A DNA stretch of 64,000 bases from Rhynchopus sp. YZ270_cl-10 (Eukaryota > Euglenozoa > Diplonemea > Diplonemida > Diplonemidae): NCBI GenBank assembly GCA_964035575.1, contig OZ037927.1, forward strand, positions 1-64,000. Direction: 5' to 3'. Both the position numbers and the translations under genes were made by a program. Shown in pieces: positions 50,651 through 62,100 of this stretch. Position 1 is the first letter of the stretch; every line of letters starts with the position of its first letter. The notes below the pieces were generated by a model that saw nothing but the letters and a program-made list of their open reading frames with translations, did no database searches and was not told the DNA's origin.

Positions 50651-52395
50651 ATGTGGAGCTGTGGAGCTGTGGAGCTGTGGAGCTGTGGAGCTGTGGAGCT
50701 GTGGAGCTGTGGAGCTGTGGAGCTGTGGAGCTGTGGAGCTGTGGAGCTGTGGAGCTGTGGAGCTGTGGAGCTGTGGAGCTGTGGAGCTGTGGAGCTGTGG
50801 AGCTGTGGAGCTGTGGAGCTGTGGAGCTGTGGAGCTGTGGAGCTGTGGAGCTGTGGAGCTGTGGAGCTGTGGAGCTGTGGAGCTGTGGAGCTGTGGAGCT
50901 GTGGAGCTGTGGAGCTGTGGAGCTGTGGAGCTGTGGAGCTGTGGAGCTGTGGAGCTGTGGAGCTGTGGAGCTGTGGAGCTGTGGAGCTGTGGAGCTGTGG
51001 AGCTGTGGAGCTGTGGAGCTGTGGAGCTGTGGAGCTGTGGAGCTGTGGAGCTGTGGAGCTGTGGAGCTGTGGAGCTGTGGAGCTGTGGAGCTGTGGAGCT
51101 GTGGAGCTGTGGAGCTGTGGAGCTGTGGAGCTGTGGAGCTGTGGAGCTGTGGAGCTGTGGAGCTGTGGAGCTGTGGAGCTGTGGAGCTGTGGAGCTGTGG
51201 AGCTGTGGAGCTGTGGAGCTGTGGAGCTGTGGAGCTGTGGAGCTGTGGAGCTGTGGAGCTGTGGAGCTGTGGAGCTGTGGAGCTGTGGAGCTGTGGAGCT
51301 GTGGAGCTGTGGAGCTGTGGAGCTGTGGAGCTGTGGAGCTGTGGAGCTGTGGAGCTGTGGAGCTGTGGAGCTGTGGAGCTGTGGAGCTGTGGAGCTGTGG
51401 AGCTGTGGAGCTGTGGAGCTGTGGAGCTGTGGAGCTGTGGAGCTGTGGAGCTGTGGAGCTGTGGAGCTGTGGAGCTGTGGAGCTGTGGAGCTGTGGAGCT
51501 GTGGAGCTGTGGAGCTGTGGAGCTGTGGAGCTGTGGAGCTGTGGAGCTGTGGAGCTGTGGAGCTGTGGAGCTGTGGAGCTGTGGAGCTGTGGAGCTGTGG
51601 AGCTGTGGAGCTGTGGAGCTGTGGAGCTGTGGAGCTGTGGAGCTGTGGAGCTGTGGAGCTGTGGAGCTGTGGAGCTGTGGAGCTGTGGAGCTGTGGAGCT
51701 GTGGAGCTGTGGAGCTGTGGAGCTGTGGAGCTGTGGAGCTGTGGAGCTGTGGAGCTGTGGAGCTGTGGAGCTGTGGAGCTGTGGAGCTGTGGAGCTGTGG
51801 AGCTGTGGAGCTGTGGAGCTGTGGAGCTGTGGAGCTGTGGAGCTGTGGAGCTGTGGAGCTGTGGAGCTGTGGAGCTGTGGAGCTGTGGAGCTGTGGAGCT
51901 GTGGAGCTGTGGAGCTGTGGAGCTGTGGAGCTGTGGAGCTGTGGAGCTGTGGAGCTGTGGAGCTGTGGAGCTGTGGAGCTGTGGAGCTGTGGAGCTGTGG
52001 AGCTGTGGAGCTGTGGAGCTGTGGAGCTGTGGAGCTGTGGAGCTGTGGAGCTGTGGAGCTGTGGAGCTGTGGAGCTGTGGAGCTGTGGAGCTGTGGAGCT
52101 GTGGAGCTGTGGAGCTGTGGAGCTGTGGAGCTGTGGAGCTGTGGAGCTGTGGAGCTGTGGAGCTGTGGAGCTGTGGAGCTGTGGAGCTGTGGAGCTGTGG
52201 AGCTGTGGAGCTGTGGAGCTGTGGAGCTGTGGAGCTGTGGAGCTGTGGAGCTGTGGAGCTGTGGAGCTGTGGAGCTGTGGAGCTGTGGAGCTGTGGAGCT
52301 GTGGAGCTGTGGAGCTGTGGAGCTGTGGAGCTGTGGAGCTGTGGAGCTGTGGAGCTGTGGAGCTGTGGAGCTGTGGAGCTGTGGAGCTGTGGAGC
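50651..52395. repeat. 8-bp tandem array (AGCTGTGG)n
   Basis: About 218 perfect copies; I see no variant. It abuts directly on the poly(A) end of the truncated LINE (T run from 52396). Long ORFs on both strands here are artefacts of the period. Confidence 0.98.
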
Positions 52396-52976
52396 TTTTT
52401 TTTTTTTTTTTTTTTTTTTTTACAAGGCTTAGAGTTTTTGTTGTGAGGGTGGTGGGAAGGAAACGCGATGGGGAAATAAAGCACAGTGGATAACCCTTTC
52501 CAGATGAAAGTGAGGGTAAGAGGTAGAAAATGACTAAGAGGCACTGGGGCGACTACAGACATTATCATCCACTGAAAAGAAACTGAAAAGAAAAACAAAT
52601 GGAACAACAATAACACAAACGGGGCAGAAGGAACACCGGCACCACAGGGTGTGTGAGACACTGTGAAATTCGCTGAAATCGCAGGGCTACTCCAGAAAAC
52701 TGTGAGGGGGGTGGGAAATTGTGGGAAACAAACAAAGGACAAGAGAAATTGTTTTCTGTACATCTAATCATTCACAAAAAATTTATTTACATTCTACCTT
52801 CTAGAAAAAAAAAAACTGTACAGCACAAAAAAAAAAAAAAAAAAAAAAAAAAACGGAAAAGTAAAAAGTAAAAAAGGGGGACGCTCCTGCACCCGCTCCT
52901 GTGGGGACAACCCCGGCTTGCGCCGGGGCAGTCGCCCTTTGCGGGCCCCTGAGCTTCCCCAAAACCTTGCTCGACG

Positions 52977-53025
<49 letters not shown>

Positions 53026-54060
53026 CCTTGTTGTCTGAAAAAATGGGGGAGGAGAAATTAAAAAGGAAAAAACACCCTGAGGGCCCTGAGAGGAGAACAC
53101 TCCTGGAAAGACCCGGGCTGTGAACAAAGGGGAAAGGGAAAGGGGAGAAAAAACCATAGAAAAAACACACATGGGGGAAAAAATTCACAATCTACACATT
53201 ACAAATGGGAGAAGAAAAAAGGGGGGAGGCTCAGCGTCGCTTTGTCCCCCTGCCGCCGCCTCCCCCGCGGCCGGGGGCGCGCACGTTCACCTCCTGGTGT
53301 ACCACTCGCGCCTGCCGCGCATGCACCGGAGCCGAGGCCGTTTTCTCCAGGAAAATGGCACTGGCCCCTGCGACCACCTGGGATGACCGGTCTCCAGTCC
53401 TAGCTCCAGCGGGGCGCTCTACCTTCTTGACGGACGAGGAGGGCACAGGTTGGGCGTTGGAGGTGTAGCTGCCACTGCCTGTGCTGGGGGAGGAGGAGGA
53501 AAGGTGGGATGGCTGGGCTTGAGGATCTCGACCCTGCCGCGACGCTTCTTCTCGCGCCTGTCGCTCTTGCACGGCTTTGTCCCAATCCTTGCGGGCGGCT
53601 TTGTTCGAGACCAGCGAGTTCCGGGTTTTTGCGGCCGTGGACACCTCCTCCTTGGACCACTTCGCAGCCACCCCGGCGGCCCGCATTACCGCTAGCCACT
53701 CCTTGAAAGCTATCAGGGTCATCTGACTAGTAGGGAGACAGCTTTTACCCCTACCCTGTCTGTAGTGGAACATGTCGATCCACTGGGTCACACCGGAAGG
53801 GACAGGGTTACCCATGGAGAGGCAAGGGTAGAGGCCCTCCCGCACGTGGATGTCCGTCTTTTTCCATTTCCAAACCTCGTTCGCCTCCTTCAGGATGTCC
53901 CTGACCGTCTCCCGAGCCTTCTCGTCCGTCATACGCTTCACGTTGAAAGGCACAGGCGGTGGTGTTTCGGGGGACTTGTGATCTTCCGGGGGCTCGATCT
54001 TCACCTTGGGAGGGGATTCAGTCGGAGCGGCCTCCATTTTCACTTTGGGGGGAGACCCCG
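52396..54060 (-). mobile_element. 5'-truncated relative of the LINE with poly(A) end
   Basis: Minus orientation: a reading frame (53231-54043) matching the C-terminal part of the full LINE protein, about 800 bp of 3' UTR, then an A26 tail (plus-strand T 52396-52421). Long T runs lie in the 3' UTR on the minus strand (plus-strand A at 52826-52853 and 52977-53022). Sequence differs widely from the copy at 55180 onwards, so it is another family member, not a recent duplicate. Confidence 0.7.
53231..54043 (-). CDS. C-terminal LINE domain protein, 270 aa
   Basis: Open frame of 270 codons ending in a basic GRGGGGGRGTKRR-type tail. Residues 45-150 align with the last conserved domain of the 2571-aa LINE protein: FPCLTMGSPVPSSVTKW there, YPCLSMGNPVPSGVTQW here, and FHYRQG in both. 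The N-terminus (MKMEAAPTESPPKVKIEPPE) is acidic and proline-rich. The domain is unknown to me; position and basic tail suggest nucleic-acid binding. Protein similarity without DNA similarity implies past selection on the domain. It may be just a truncated insertion remnant that happens to be open. Confidence 0.6.
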   Translation of the reverse strand: MKMEAAPTESPPKVKIEPPEDHKSPETPPPVPFNVKRMTDEKARETVRDILKEANEVWKWKKTDIHVREGLYPCLSMGNPVPSGVTQWIDMFHYRQGRGKSCLPTSQMTLIAFKEWLAVMRAAGVAAKWSKEEVSTAAKTRNSLVSNKAARKDWDKAVQERQAREEASRQGRDPQAQPSHLSSSSPSTGSGSYTSNAQPVPSSSVKKVERPAGARTGDRSSQVVAGASAIFLEKTASAPVHARQARVVHQEVNVRAPGRGGGGGRGTKRR

Positions 54061-54077
54061 CCTGCTTCTTCTGCCAT

Positions 54078-54485
54078 GGGGTTCATTTTTTTTTACAGGG
54101 GTTCATTTTTTTTTACAGGGGTTCATTTTTTTTTACAAAAAAGGGGTTCATTTTTTTTTACAAAGGGGTTCATTTTTTTTTACAAAGGGGTTCATTTTTT
54201 TTTACAAAGGGGTTCATTTTTTTTTACAAAGGGGTTCATTTTTTTTTACAAAGGGGTTCATTTTTTTTTACAAAGGGGTTCATTTTTTTTTACAAGGGGT
54301 TCATTTTTTTTTACAAGGGGTTCATTTTTTTTTACAAGGGGTTCATTTTTTTTTACAAGGGGTTCATTTTTTTTTACAAGGGGTTCATTTTTTTTTACAA
54401 GGGGTTCATTTTTTTTTACAAGGGGTTCAATTTTTTTTTACAGGGGTTCATTTTTTTTTACAGGGGTTCATTTTTTTTTACACAA
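54078..54485. repeat. T-rich tandem repeat (GGGGTTCATTTTTTTTTACA)n
   Basis: About 20 units of 19-20 bp, some with an extra AAA. They sit at the 5' break of the truncated LINE. Confidence 0.95.
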
Positions 54486-55177
54486 AAAACTATGTTAAGA
54501 CGAAATCCTACCGATGTGCCTACATGGGGCGTCCCCCGTTAGTAGTGCGCCAGATGAGGGGCATGAAGCGAAAAGCGGCTAAAGGTGCAGGCCTGTGTTG
54601 CAGCACAGGTCTGGAGAGTTGAGGCAACTCGCCTGCTGAGCGTGAGAGGAATCAAGGCAGAGGTTCGCTGTCCAAGTAAAACCTACCCTGGTCATCCTCT
54701 GCCTGTTTTGTTTTCTGTCGTGATTGTTTGTGTTTGTGGGCGGGATCAGATGGGTGGAGGGTGTTTGCTTTTTGTTTAGCTTGGAGAAGGGCCACTCTCG
54801 CACACTCCTTGTTATCTATCATCTAGTTTCATTTTTTCATGCATCCCCAAAGTATGTAGACAGAGAGTCAAGACCACCTTGGCCAAAAGGGTTTTTTCAC
54901 CACACTTTTCTTTTGCTTCCATTCGTGGAAGCGTTTGCTTTTCTTCTGTTCCTGGCCTGACGTGTGTTCAACAGGTGTGCTATTTTTACTGAGTGGAATC
55001 CATTTTTCTTTTTCCAGGTGAGGCACTAAAACAAGACATCCTGCAGACAACGAAACAATGGGCACGTGTGTTTTTTATTCTCCCTTCCCTTCTTTTAAGT
55101 AAGGAGGATTAGGTCTTCTTTTTTTCCTTTTTTTGCCCCATAAGTGTGACGCCTGTGTATTCAAATTGATTAAAAAG

Positions 55178-55179
<2 letters not shown>
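54486..55179. other. Spacer with no recognised feature
   Basis: No tRNA, small-RNA motif or convincing coding frame. Pyrimidine-rich stretches only. Confidence 0.6.
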
Positions 55180-55218
<39 letters not shown>

Positions 55219-56196
55219 GTGTTGTTCAACTTAGCCCTAGGCTCGCTTTTTTTATCTACATCCAGTGACAGAGGGGGTACTTACTAGTCAAGCGAGTATG
55301 TAAACAGCTAGATGTCCAGACAAGGGCACTTTACTATTGTACTGGCAAGACAGTGCCTGAAAACACAGTTAGGAGCACTAAAATAGAAAACATGTGGGAC
55401 AATTACAACCAACACTTCCCTGCAAATAAGCAAAAGGGTCGTATGTGAGTGCAATTTTTCCCAAAAGGAAAAGGGGAGGGGATGGGACGGGAGGGTTGCT
55501 CTGTCTACCGGTGTAGTTTTATTTTGCTTTGTCTTGGGGAGGGGAGGGGAGGAGAAGGAGAAGGAGGGGATTGAGTGAGCCGTTTCCTCTGTAACACACA
55601 AACAAATAAAAAGGAAGTTCCATAATCTTTTTAGTAGTTTTCTTTTTGGTGAAAATTTTTGAGAACTTCAGTAAGTGTGACCTGACCCGACTGACTGACA
55701 CCCAAAGGGTAAAACAACAATAACGCACAACAAAATCAACAACAACAATGGTGGGTCTCGTGCTTACCTGTGGTGGTTTTGAAAAATGAAAAATTGAAAT
55801 TGACCTTCACAAGGTAAAAATGAAAAACTAAAGGAGTGAAAAAAGGAACTCAAAGGACAAGAGTTCTGTACAAACTCTACTCTACTGCACAATCTATAAA
55901 AGTGGCCCAATGGCTCCTGATGCCACTGGCCTGGCTCTTAGACAGGTCTTACTCCGAGACTGCCCTCTACCCTCAGAGCCTCGTCCAAGGGGTAAGGGCC
56001 GTCGCTGGGGTAGACCCGTCCTAGCCAGCAGCCAACCAAAAATATTAACAAATAGGAAGGGGGGCGGAAAGGGGGGAAAGGGGGGGCAAACCCCAAAGGA
56101 TGAAAAGAACAAAAAACACAAAATAAAAAGGGTTAAAAATAAACATGGGGCAAACTGTCATTCTCACACACTCTCACCCTCTAACTCTCTAACTCT

Positions 56197-59100
56197 CTAA
56201 TTCTTTTTATTCCCCTTTTTCCCCTTCCTTCCTCCGCTCTGTCTCCCCTTCTGACCACCACCGCGACCATTGCGCCCTCTCTGCACCTCCTGGGGCGAGA
56301 GCACATGCTGCGTCGCTTGTGCCACTGCGTCGGTGAACACGTTCGACGTGTTGGACCTACCCTGAGCTGCATGGCGCTGGGGTCCTTTGGGAGCTGGGGA
56401 AGGAGCAGGTTGGGCGGAGGAGGTTGCATTGCCACGGCCTGCCGATGAGGAGGAGGAAGAAGTGGAGACTGCAGGTTGGGCGATGGAGGTTGTAGTGCCA
56501 CGGCCTGCAGAGGTGGAGGAAGAAGAAGAAGAAGAGGAGGCTTGAGGTTGTCGGCCTATTCCCTCTCGAGCCGCTCGTGCCTCATTCTCCCTCCTTGTAC
56601 TCTCCGCTGCAAAGGCCTGCCCCCTACTGCTCCGGTTGTCCGTCAGGGCATGCAACGTCGACTTTGCCTTGCACTTTTCCTGAACCGACCACTCATGCAA
56701 ACCCACCACCTTCATCACCTCATACCACTGAGTGAAAGTAGCGGTAGAGAGGGGGAGTGACAACAAGGGTCTGCCATCCTGTTTCTCTCCCTGACGGTAG
56801 TGGAACAGGGAGATCCACTTCGTCACAGAAGAAGGCACCGGCGACCCCATGGTGAGGCACGGGAAAAGACCCCCCCTCTCCGTCCGCTCCTCCTCCGTCC
56901 ACATCCAAGCCTCGCTCTGCGCCCTCAGCAATTCCCTCACCCTCGCTTGCTTCTTCTGGTCAGGGATGCCTTCCACTGACAGAGAAAGCGAGCGATCCGC
57001 CCCCTCCATCGCGGTGTCGAGGTCCTCCTCCTGCTCCTGCTCATCATCATCCATCTCCTCCACCTTCACACGCACCTCGGTGTCTGCCGCCTCGGCCTGT
57101 CGCCCCACCTCCTCCTCCAGCTGATCCCGAGAAGGGGTTCCCCAGCTGACCCTGCCTTCCCGAACGACGATGACCGCGCTGGTCTTGCCCCAGGTGTCGC
57201 AGTATCCGGCCTCCCCTGCTATCTTCCTAACCGCCTGACGGGCGACCACCGACTCCGGGCAATCACCGTCCCCCTCCCCGTTCCCACTCCACGGCTGCTG
57301 TGTCGCCCAGCAGTACAGGAACTCGCCCGGGCACGGAGAAGCACCTTGAGGACCAAAGAGAGCCATCCAGTCGCCGACACAGTCAGGTTCGAGTCCTTCA
57401 GGGTCGTCGCCCACCGCTCTCCGCACCGCATGGCAGGGGAGGAATAGCCGCCCTTCGCACACCACCCCAAAGCACCGCCCGTATGCCACCATGCGTTCTG
57501 CCTCCAGCTGTCGGGAGAGGTTCACCGCCGTCAACAACAGAGTGGTCGCCTTCTGCTCCGACTCATGCTTAGCTGCGATGGCGTAATGCCTCTCGCAGCG
57601 TTGCCTGTCATACTCCGCCCGGAGCGACTCTCCTGCTTCGGGGTGCCGATCGCAGTCTTCCAAGTACTGCGCATGCATCTTCTTCGCGTCCTCTGCGAGT
57701 TCCCGCTTGTGCCTGGCGGTCAGCTCCTCCACACGATGCCTGTCCGCCGCCTTCGCCTGGTCCAGACGCACATTCTGTTCCTCCAGGAAACGACTCAACT
57801 CCTGCTGGCGGTCGCCAAAAGTGCCCCGAAGCGCGGCCAAATCCGGTCCCCACGACCGACGATGCTCCCGCCGTACCTCCAGGGCTTGCTGCCACGCGTC
57901 CGACGCACGCTGCAACGCTTCCTTCTTCACCTGGTCCGCCTTTTGTTGTTGCTGCTTCTTCTGTTTCCGTTGCTTCTCGTGCTTCTGCTGCTTCTGTTCT
58001 GCCTGCTGCCCCTCTTCGCCCGCCATTGGCATGTCTACCTCCTCGACGTCCTCGCCCTCGGGAGCTGGCACTGCTGGAGAAGGAGCCCGTTTAGGTGGTG
58101 GGTCTCCGCTCCCCTCCGCAGAGGCAGCCTGAGCCGGAACATTCGAGTGCAAAAAAGACAGGGCACTGAAATATTCCGCCCTGCCAATTTGCGACAGAGG
58201 GCAGTGCTTGGACCCCTGAGCGCAGTGCAGACATGCCAAGCCACCACACGTGTGACAGCAGAAGTGTGCGTCCGACGCATCGAAGAGCTTGCTGCATTGT
58301 TCGCACTGCAGGAAAGTGTTCGACGCCTCCGCCTCCCTCGCTCCCACAAAAGCCATGGGGCGCTCTGACTGGCACTCCCCCTTACCACCTGTGGCCTCAA
58401 AAGACAGGATGTGCTGCTGCAGAGCCGGGTCCATGGTGAGGGGCTCGTAGTGTCCCGGGATACTGCCGGATCCATCTGCCGCATCCTGGTCACCCGAGTG
58501 GAGGAGAAGGACCACTGCCTTAGGCCGTTTTCTTGGCACCATCAGAGAAGGGCGGGCGAACTCGTTGAGGATGACCACAGATACCTCAAGAGCCTCCCCT
58601 GCCCCCGCCACTGCAATGGCATCCGCCCACGTACGCTCGTCTCCTCTGTCCCCACTCGTCATCAGCCGCTGCCAGACCCCAAAATTAGGGACAGCCGCAC
58701 TCGACAGATCAGCGCGGCCCTGGACCTTCTTCACTGCCGCCTGGCGCAGACCCTCCACCGACAAATCCGTGCGCCCAGTGGCGAAGAGCAAAGCCTCAAA
58801 AGCACAGTCCCCCGCCACAAACGACCAAGTCACCTTCGAGGCTCCCAGCTTGGCCGCCTGTTCCGTCGCCCGAGGCCTCTGCGCTGCCGGGCACTCACGC
58901 AAAAACTCCCACTCACGCACCACATCGAGACCCGGCCCTTCCGGAATCACGGTAGCCGAATCGAACCTCCCGGTCCGCTTCCTCGGTGGCTCCACGTGGT
59001 CCGGCTTCACGTCCCTCTTGCGCTTCCCCTGCTGCTCCTCCGACCGGTCTGGAGCAGGACGACTCATATCGTCGTCAGGGTTCGCATCATCACAGAGAGG

Positions 59101-62100
59101 TTCCACGGCCCCTGCACTGCGGCGTCCAAACCGGTCCATGTCCTCTGCAGACGGTGCCACATCTACCTCCACACACGGCTCCCGCTTCAGGGTGGCAATC
59201 CCTACACACATAGCACCCCGCTCCAGAAAGGAAGATGCGACCTTTTTCTGGTACGCCACCGCAATGCTCTCCCGGATGCGCAACTCTGCCGACCCTGTCA
59301 GGTGCGACGTCTGTCCCGTCGTCAGGCCTCCAAGCTGCGCAATCAAGAGGTTCGCCTCGTCGCCTGCACCCCCGAAGGCTTCAAACACAATAGGGGAGAA
59401 CTTGGTGTTGATCTTGTTCAAATCCCGCTCGTGCTTCTCCCGTTTGACCTGGCCCTGGTTCTTCGCCGACCAGCCCACAAACTTCGAGGCCCCTGTTCTG
59501 TAGGAAGGCAAGGTGGGGCACACGTGGGTGATGTCCAAACAACGAGGTCCATTTTCCGCCACTCCTACTGGGAGGTAGACGTCGCCTGGCCGCTTCTTCG
59601 ACTCCAAATCCACTCTCACGGTCTCCTCCAAAGCAGGGTCCAAGCCCGCCCCTTGAGCCGCTCTGTACACCGAATCCCGCAAGGCGTTGTGGCGGGCGAC
59701 GCGGTGTTTGGCGTAGGGGCAGCCAAAGGTGTGGTCGCCAAAGGAGTCCATGACAACCCTTTTCTGCCCCCCCTGACATGCCGAGCAAGTCGTTCCCTCC
59801 GCATGGATGGCCACCCCTAGTCGGAAACGGGTCACAACCGCAAAGTCCGCTGAAGACATCTGGTTCCTTGCTGAGGGTGTCGCCGTGAGGTACGTCCCAG
59901 AAAGCGGCAGGAGAAGGGACTTCATCCGTGCTCGGTCTCGCATGCAGAGCTGTTGCATCAACTTGTCTGCCTGGGCGTCAATCACCGCAGACGACAGACT
60001 CTGCTGCTCCAGGATCTTCTTCGGCTGAGCCCTGTCCACGTGAAACGCCACCGGTACCCTGGAGTTGTACTCCTCAGCCGCGCTGTTCCATCTCTCCTCA
60101 TCCCAGGTGAACGCAGGGTCCAAGGCCTGCGACAGTTGCAGGTTCCCTGACTGAGAGGCGAGGGACGCAGCCGTCCGATGGTCCACTGTGCGACGGATAC
60201 CCAGCCCCCCAAGCGCCACAGGAAGCGCCGCCTGCGCCCTTGCCAACTCCGGCAGCGCCCCATCCGGGTCATGCAGAAGCGCAGCCAGGCACCTGTCAAT
60301 CAGGTCGTCAAAAGCCGTCAGGTACTCCGCGCACTGTGGGATCCCCCGCATGTAGAACACCATGCGGCAGTAGCCTTCGCAGTATCTCAGTACGTAGAAG
60401 GCTGCCTGGGAGTCCCCGAGGTCCACAAGGGCTTCCAGGTTGCGGCGGGAATCGTCCACCTTCCGGGCCATGTACTCCTCGCAGAAAGCCGCAGACCCAA
60501 TGGGGATGCCCAAGAAATCGAACCCATCCACATCCAACAGCCGAAACCCGCCTTCACCCATGGCGTCCTGTCCACCCTCGTTCAACGTGAACCCCACGGC
60601 CTCGAGATCCTCCTTGGAGACGCCACCAGTGGAGATGAGCTCACACTTGTTCGCGTTCACCTCCAACCCCAGTTCGGAGCTACGAGTGCACAGAACCTGG
60701 TACGCCTCGAAAACCGCCTTAGGGGACCCCCTCAGAGAGCCGTCATCGAGGTACCACAAAGTCCCATCCAGGCCTGGGTGCCCCTTCAGCTCTAGCGCCA
60801 TCTGGTGGATGGTCAGGGAGAAGAGAAGCGGGCCCAAGGGATCTCCTTGTTGAGCTCCGCGCTGAGACTTTATGGTATCCCCACCATAGAACAGGCTAGA
60901 GTGCTCCAGGTAACACCATCGCACCCATGGGGCCAGCTCGGGGAGGTTGGCGTCGACCGCTCTTAGCATCGACAGGCGGTCTACGCAGTTGAACGCGTTA
61001 CGGTAGTCAATTTTCAAAATGACTTTACCTTTTCCGCGGTTGCGCCCGGCGTACTGCGAGATAACATCAGTCGCCACTGCCGCCCCCCTTGCCGTTGCCA
61101 CCCCCACCTGGTTCCCTCGAAGAAGAAGCGTCCTAGCAGGCACCCGCACTCGCGCCGACAGAATCTTTCCCACCAGTCTGCGGAGAGTGTCCCCAACCGC
61201 AATCGGACGCACGTCCTCCTCCAGGCCCGGCCCCTTTGCAGGCTTCCGGAGAGCCACCAAGTTAGCGCCGGCGAAGAACTCAGCCACCTCCACTGGAGCA
61301 TTTCCTCGTGCCAAAGACGTCAACACTGCGGCCAGCGCTGCCAAAGTTCCCTTAGCCCGCCTCTGTAGGCAAAGTGTACGAAGGTGCGCGCCCGTCACGT
61401 TCGAGGGACCCGCCGCCGATGACTTCGGCATGCTCCGCAGGGCCTTCATCACCTCCACCACTGTCACCGGTGGGACCTCCTGAGGCTGTGGCCAATCCGC
61501 CTGCTCCAGGGCCTTGGCATCAGCTGCGGCTGGGTGCTTCGTCTGAAGCTTTTCCAGCGTCGCCGGTGTCTGTGGGGCGAGGCCGTCGCTGGTAGCGCAT
61601 GACATGGCCTGGCTCGGGAGTCCTGCTCTCGCTTTGGCTATGGTGCGCTTCCGTCTCCCTTCGTCAGTGTCTTCATCCGACCACCCAGAGGGCCTTGGCT
61701 TCCGCTCCTCTACCGTTTGCTCCCACAGGGCGACATACTGGCCAGCCTTCCAAGCCTCCAAGTCCTTCCCCCAGGTGCTCGTCAAACGTCGCTCCTGGTC
61801 CTTGCCCCCTCGCTCTGTCCGTGTCCGGTGCAACACTGTGAAGAACAGTGCAAGGCGCTTCCAGGCCACCTCGTCCTGGTACTCCAGGATGTCCATGAGG
61901 ACCCTCAGGAAGAGCTCGCTGTACAGCTGCAGGTGTTTGTCTGGGCACCCGCCCTTCAGCTGGATCCTGGTGGTCCCCATGACTTCAAAGGAGGGGAGGT
62001 CATCCTGATCTGTCAGCATTCCTCGACTGGAGGGAGACGGAGCGGTGAAGCCTTCTTCGCCAAAGTGCACCGTACAGGTGTTGCAGACCTCCTTGCTCTG

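Noticed and set aside
50373-52763. Long frames on both strands reading HSSTAPQL or CGAVELWS
   Set aside because: They are period effects of the AGCTGTGG array.
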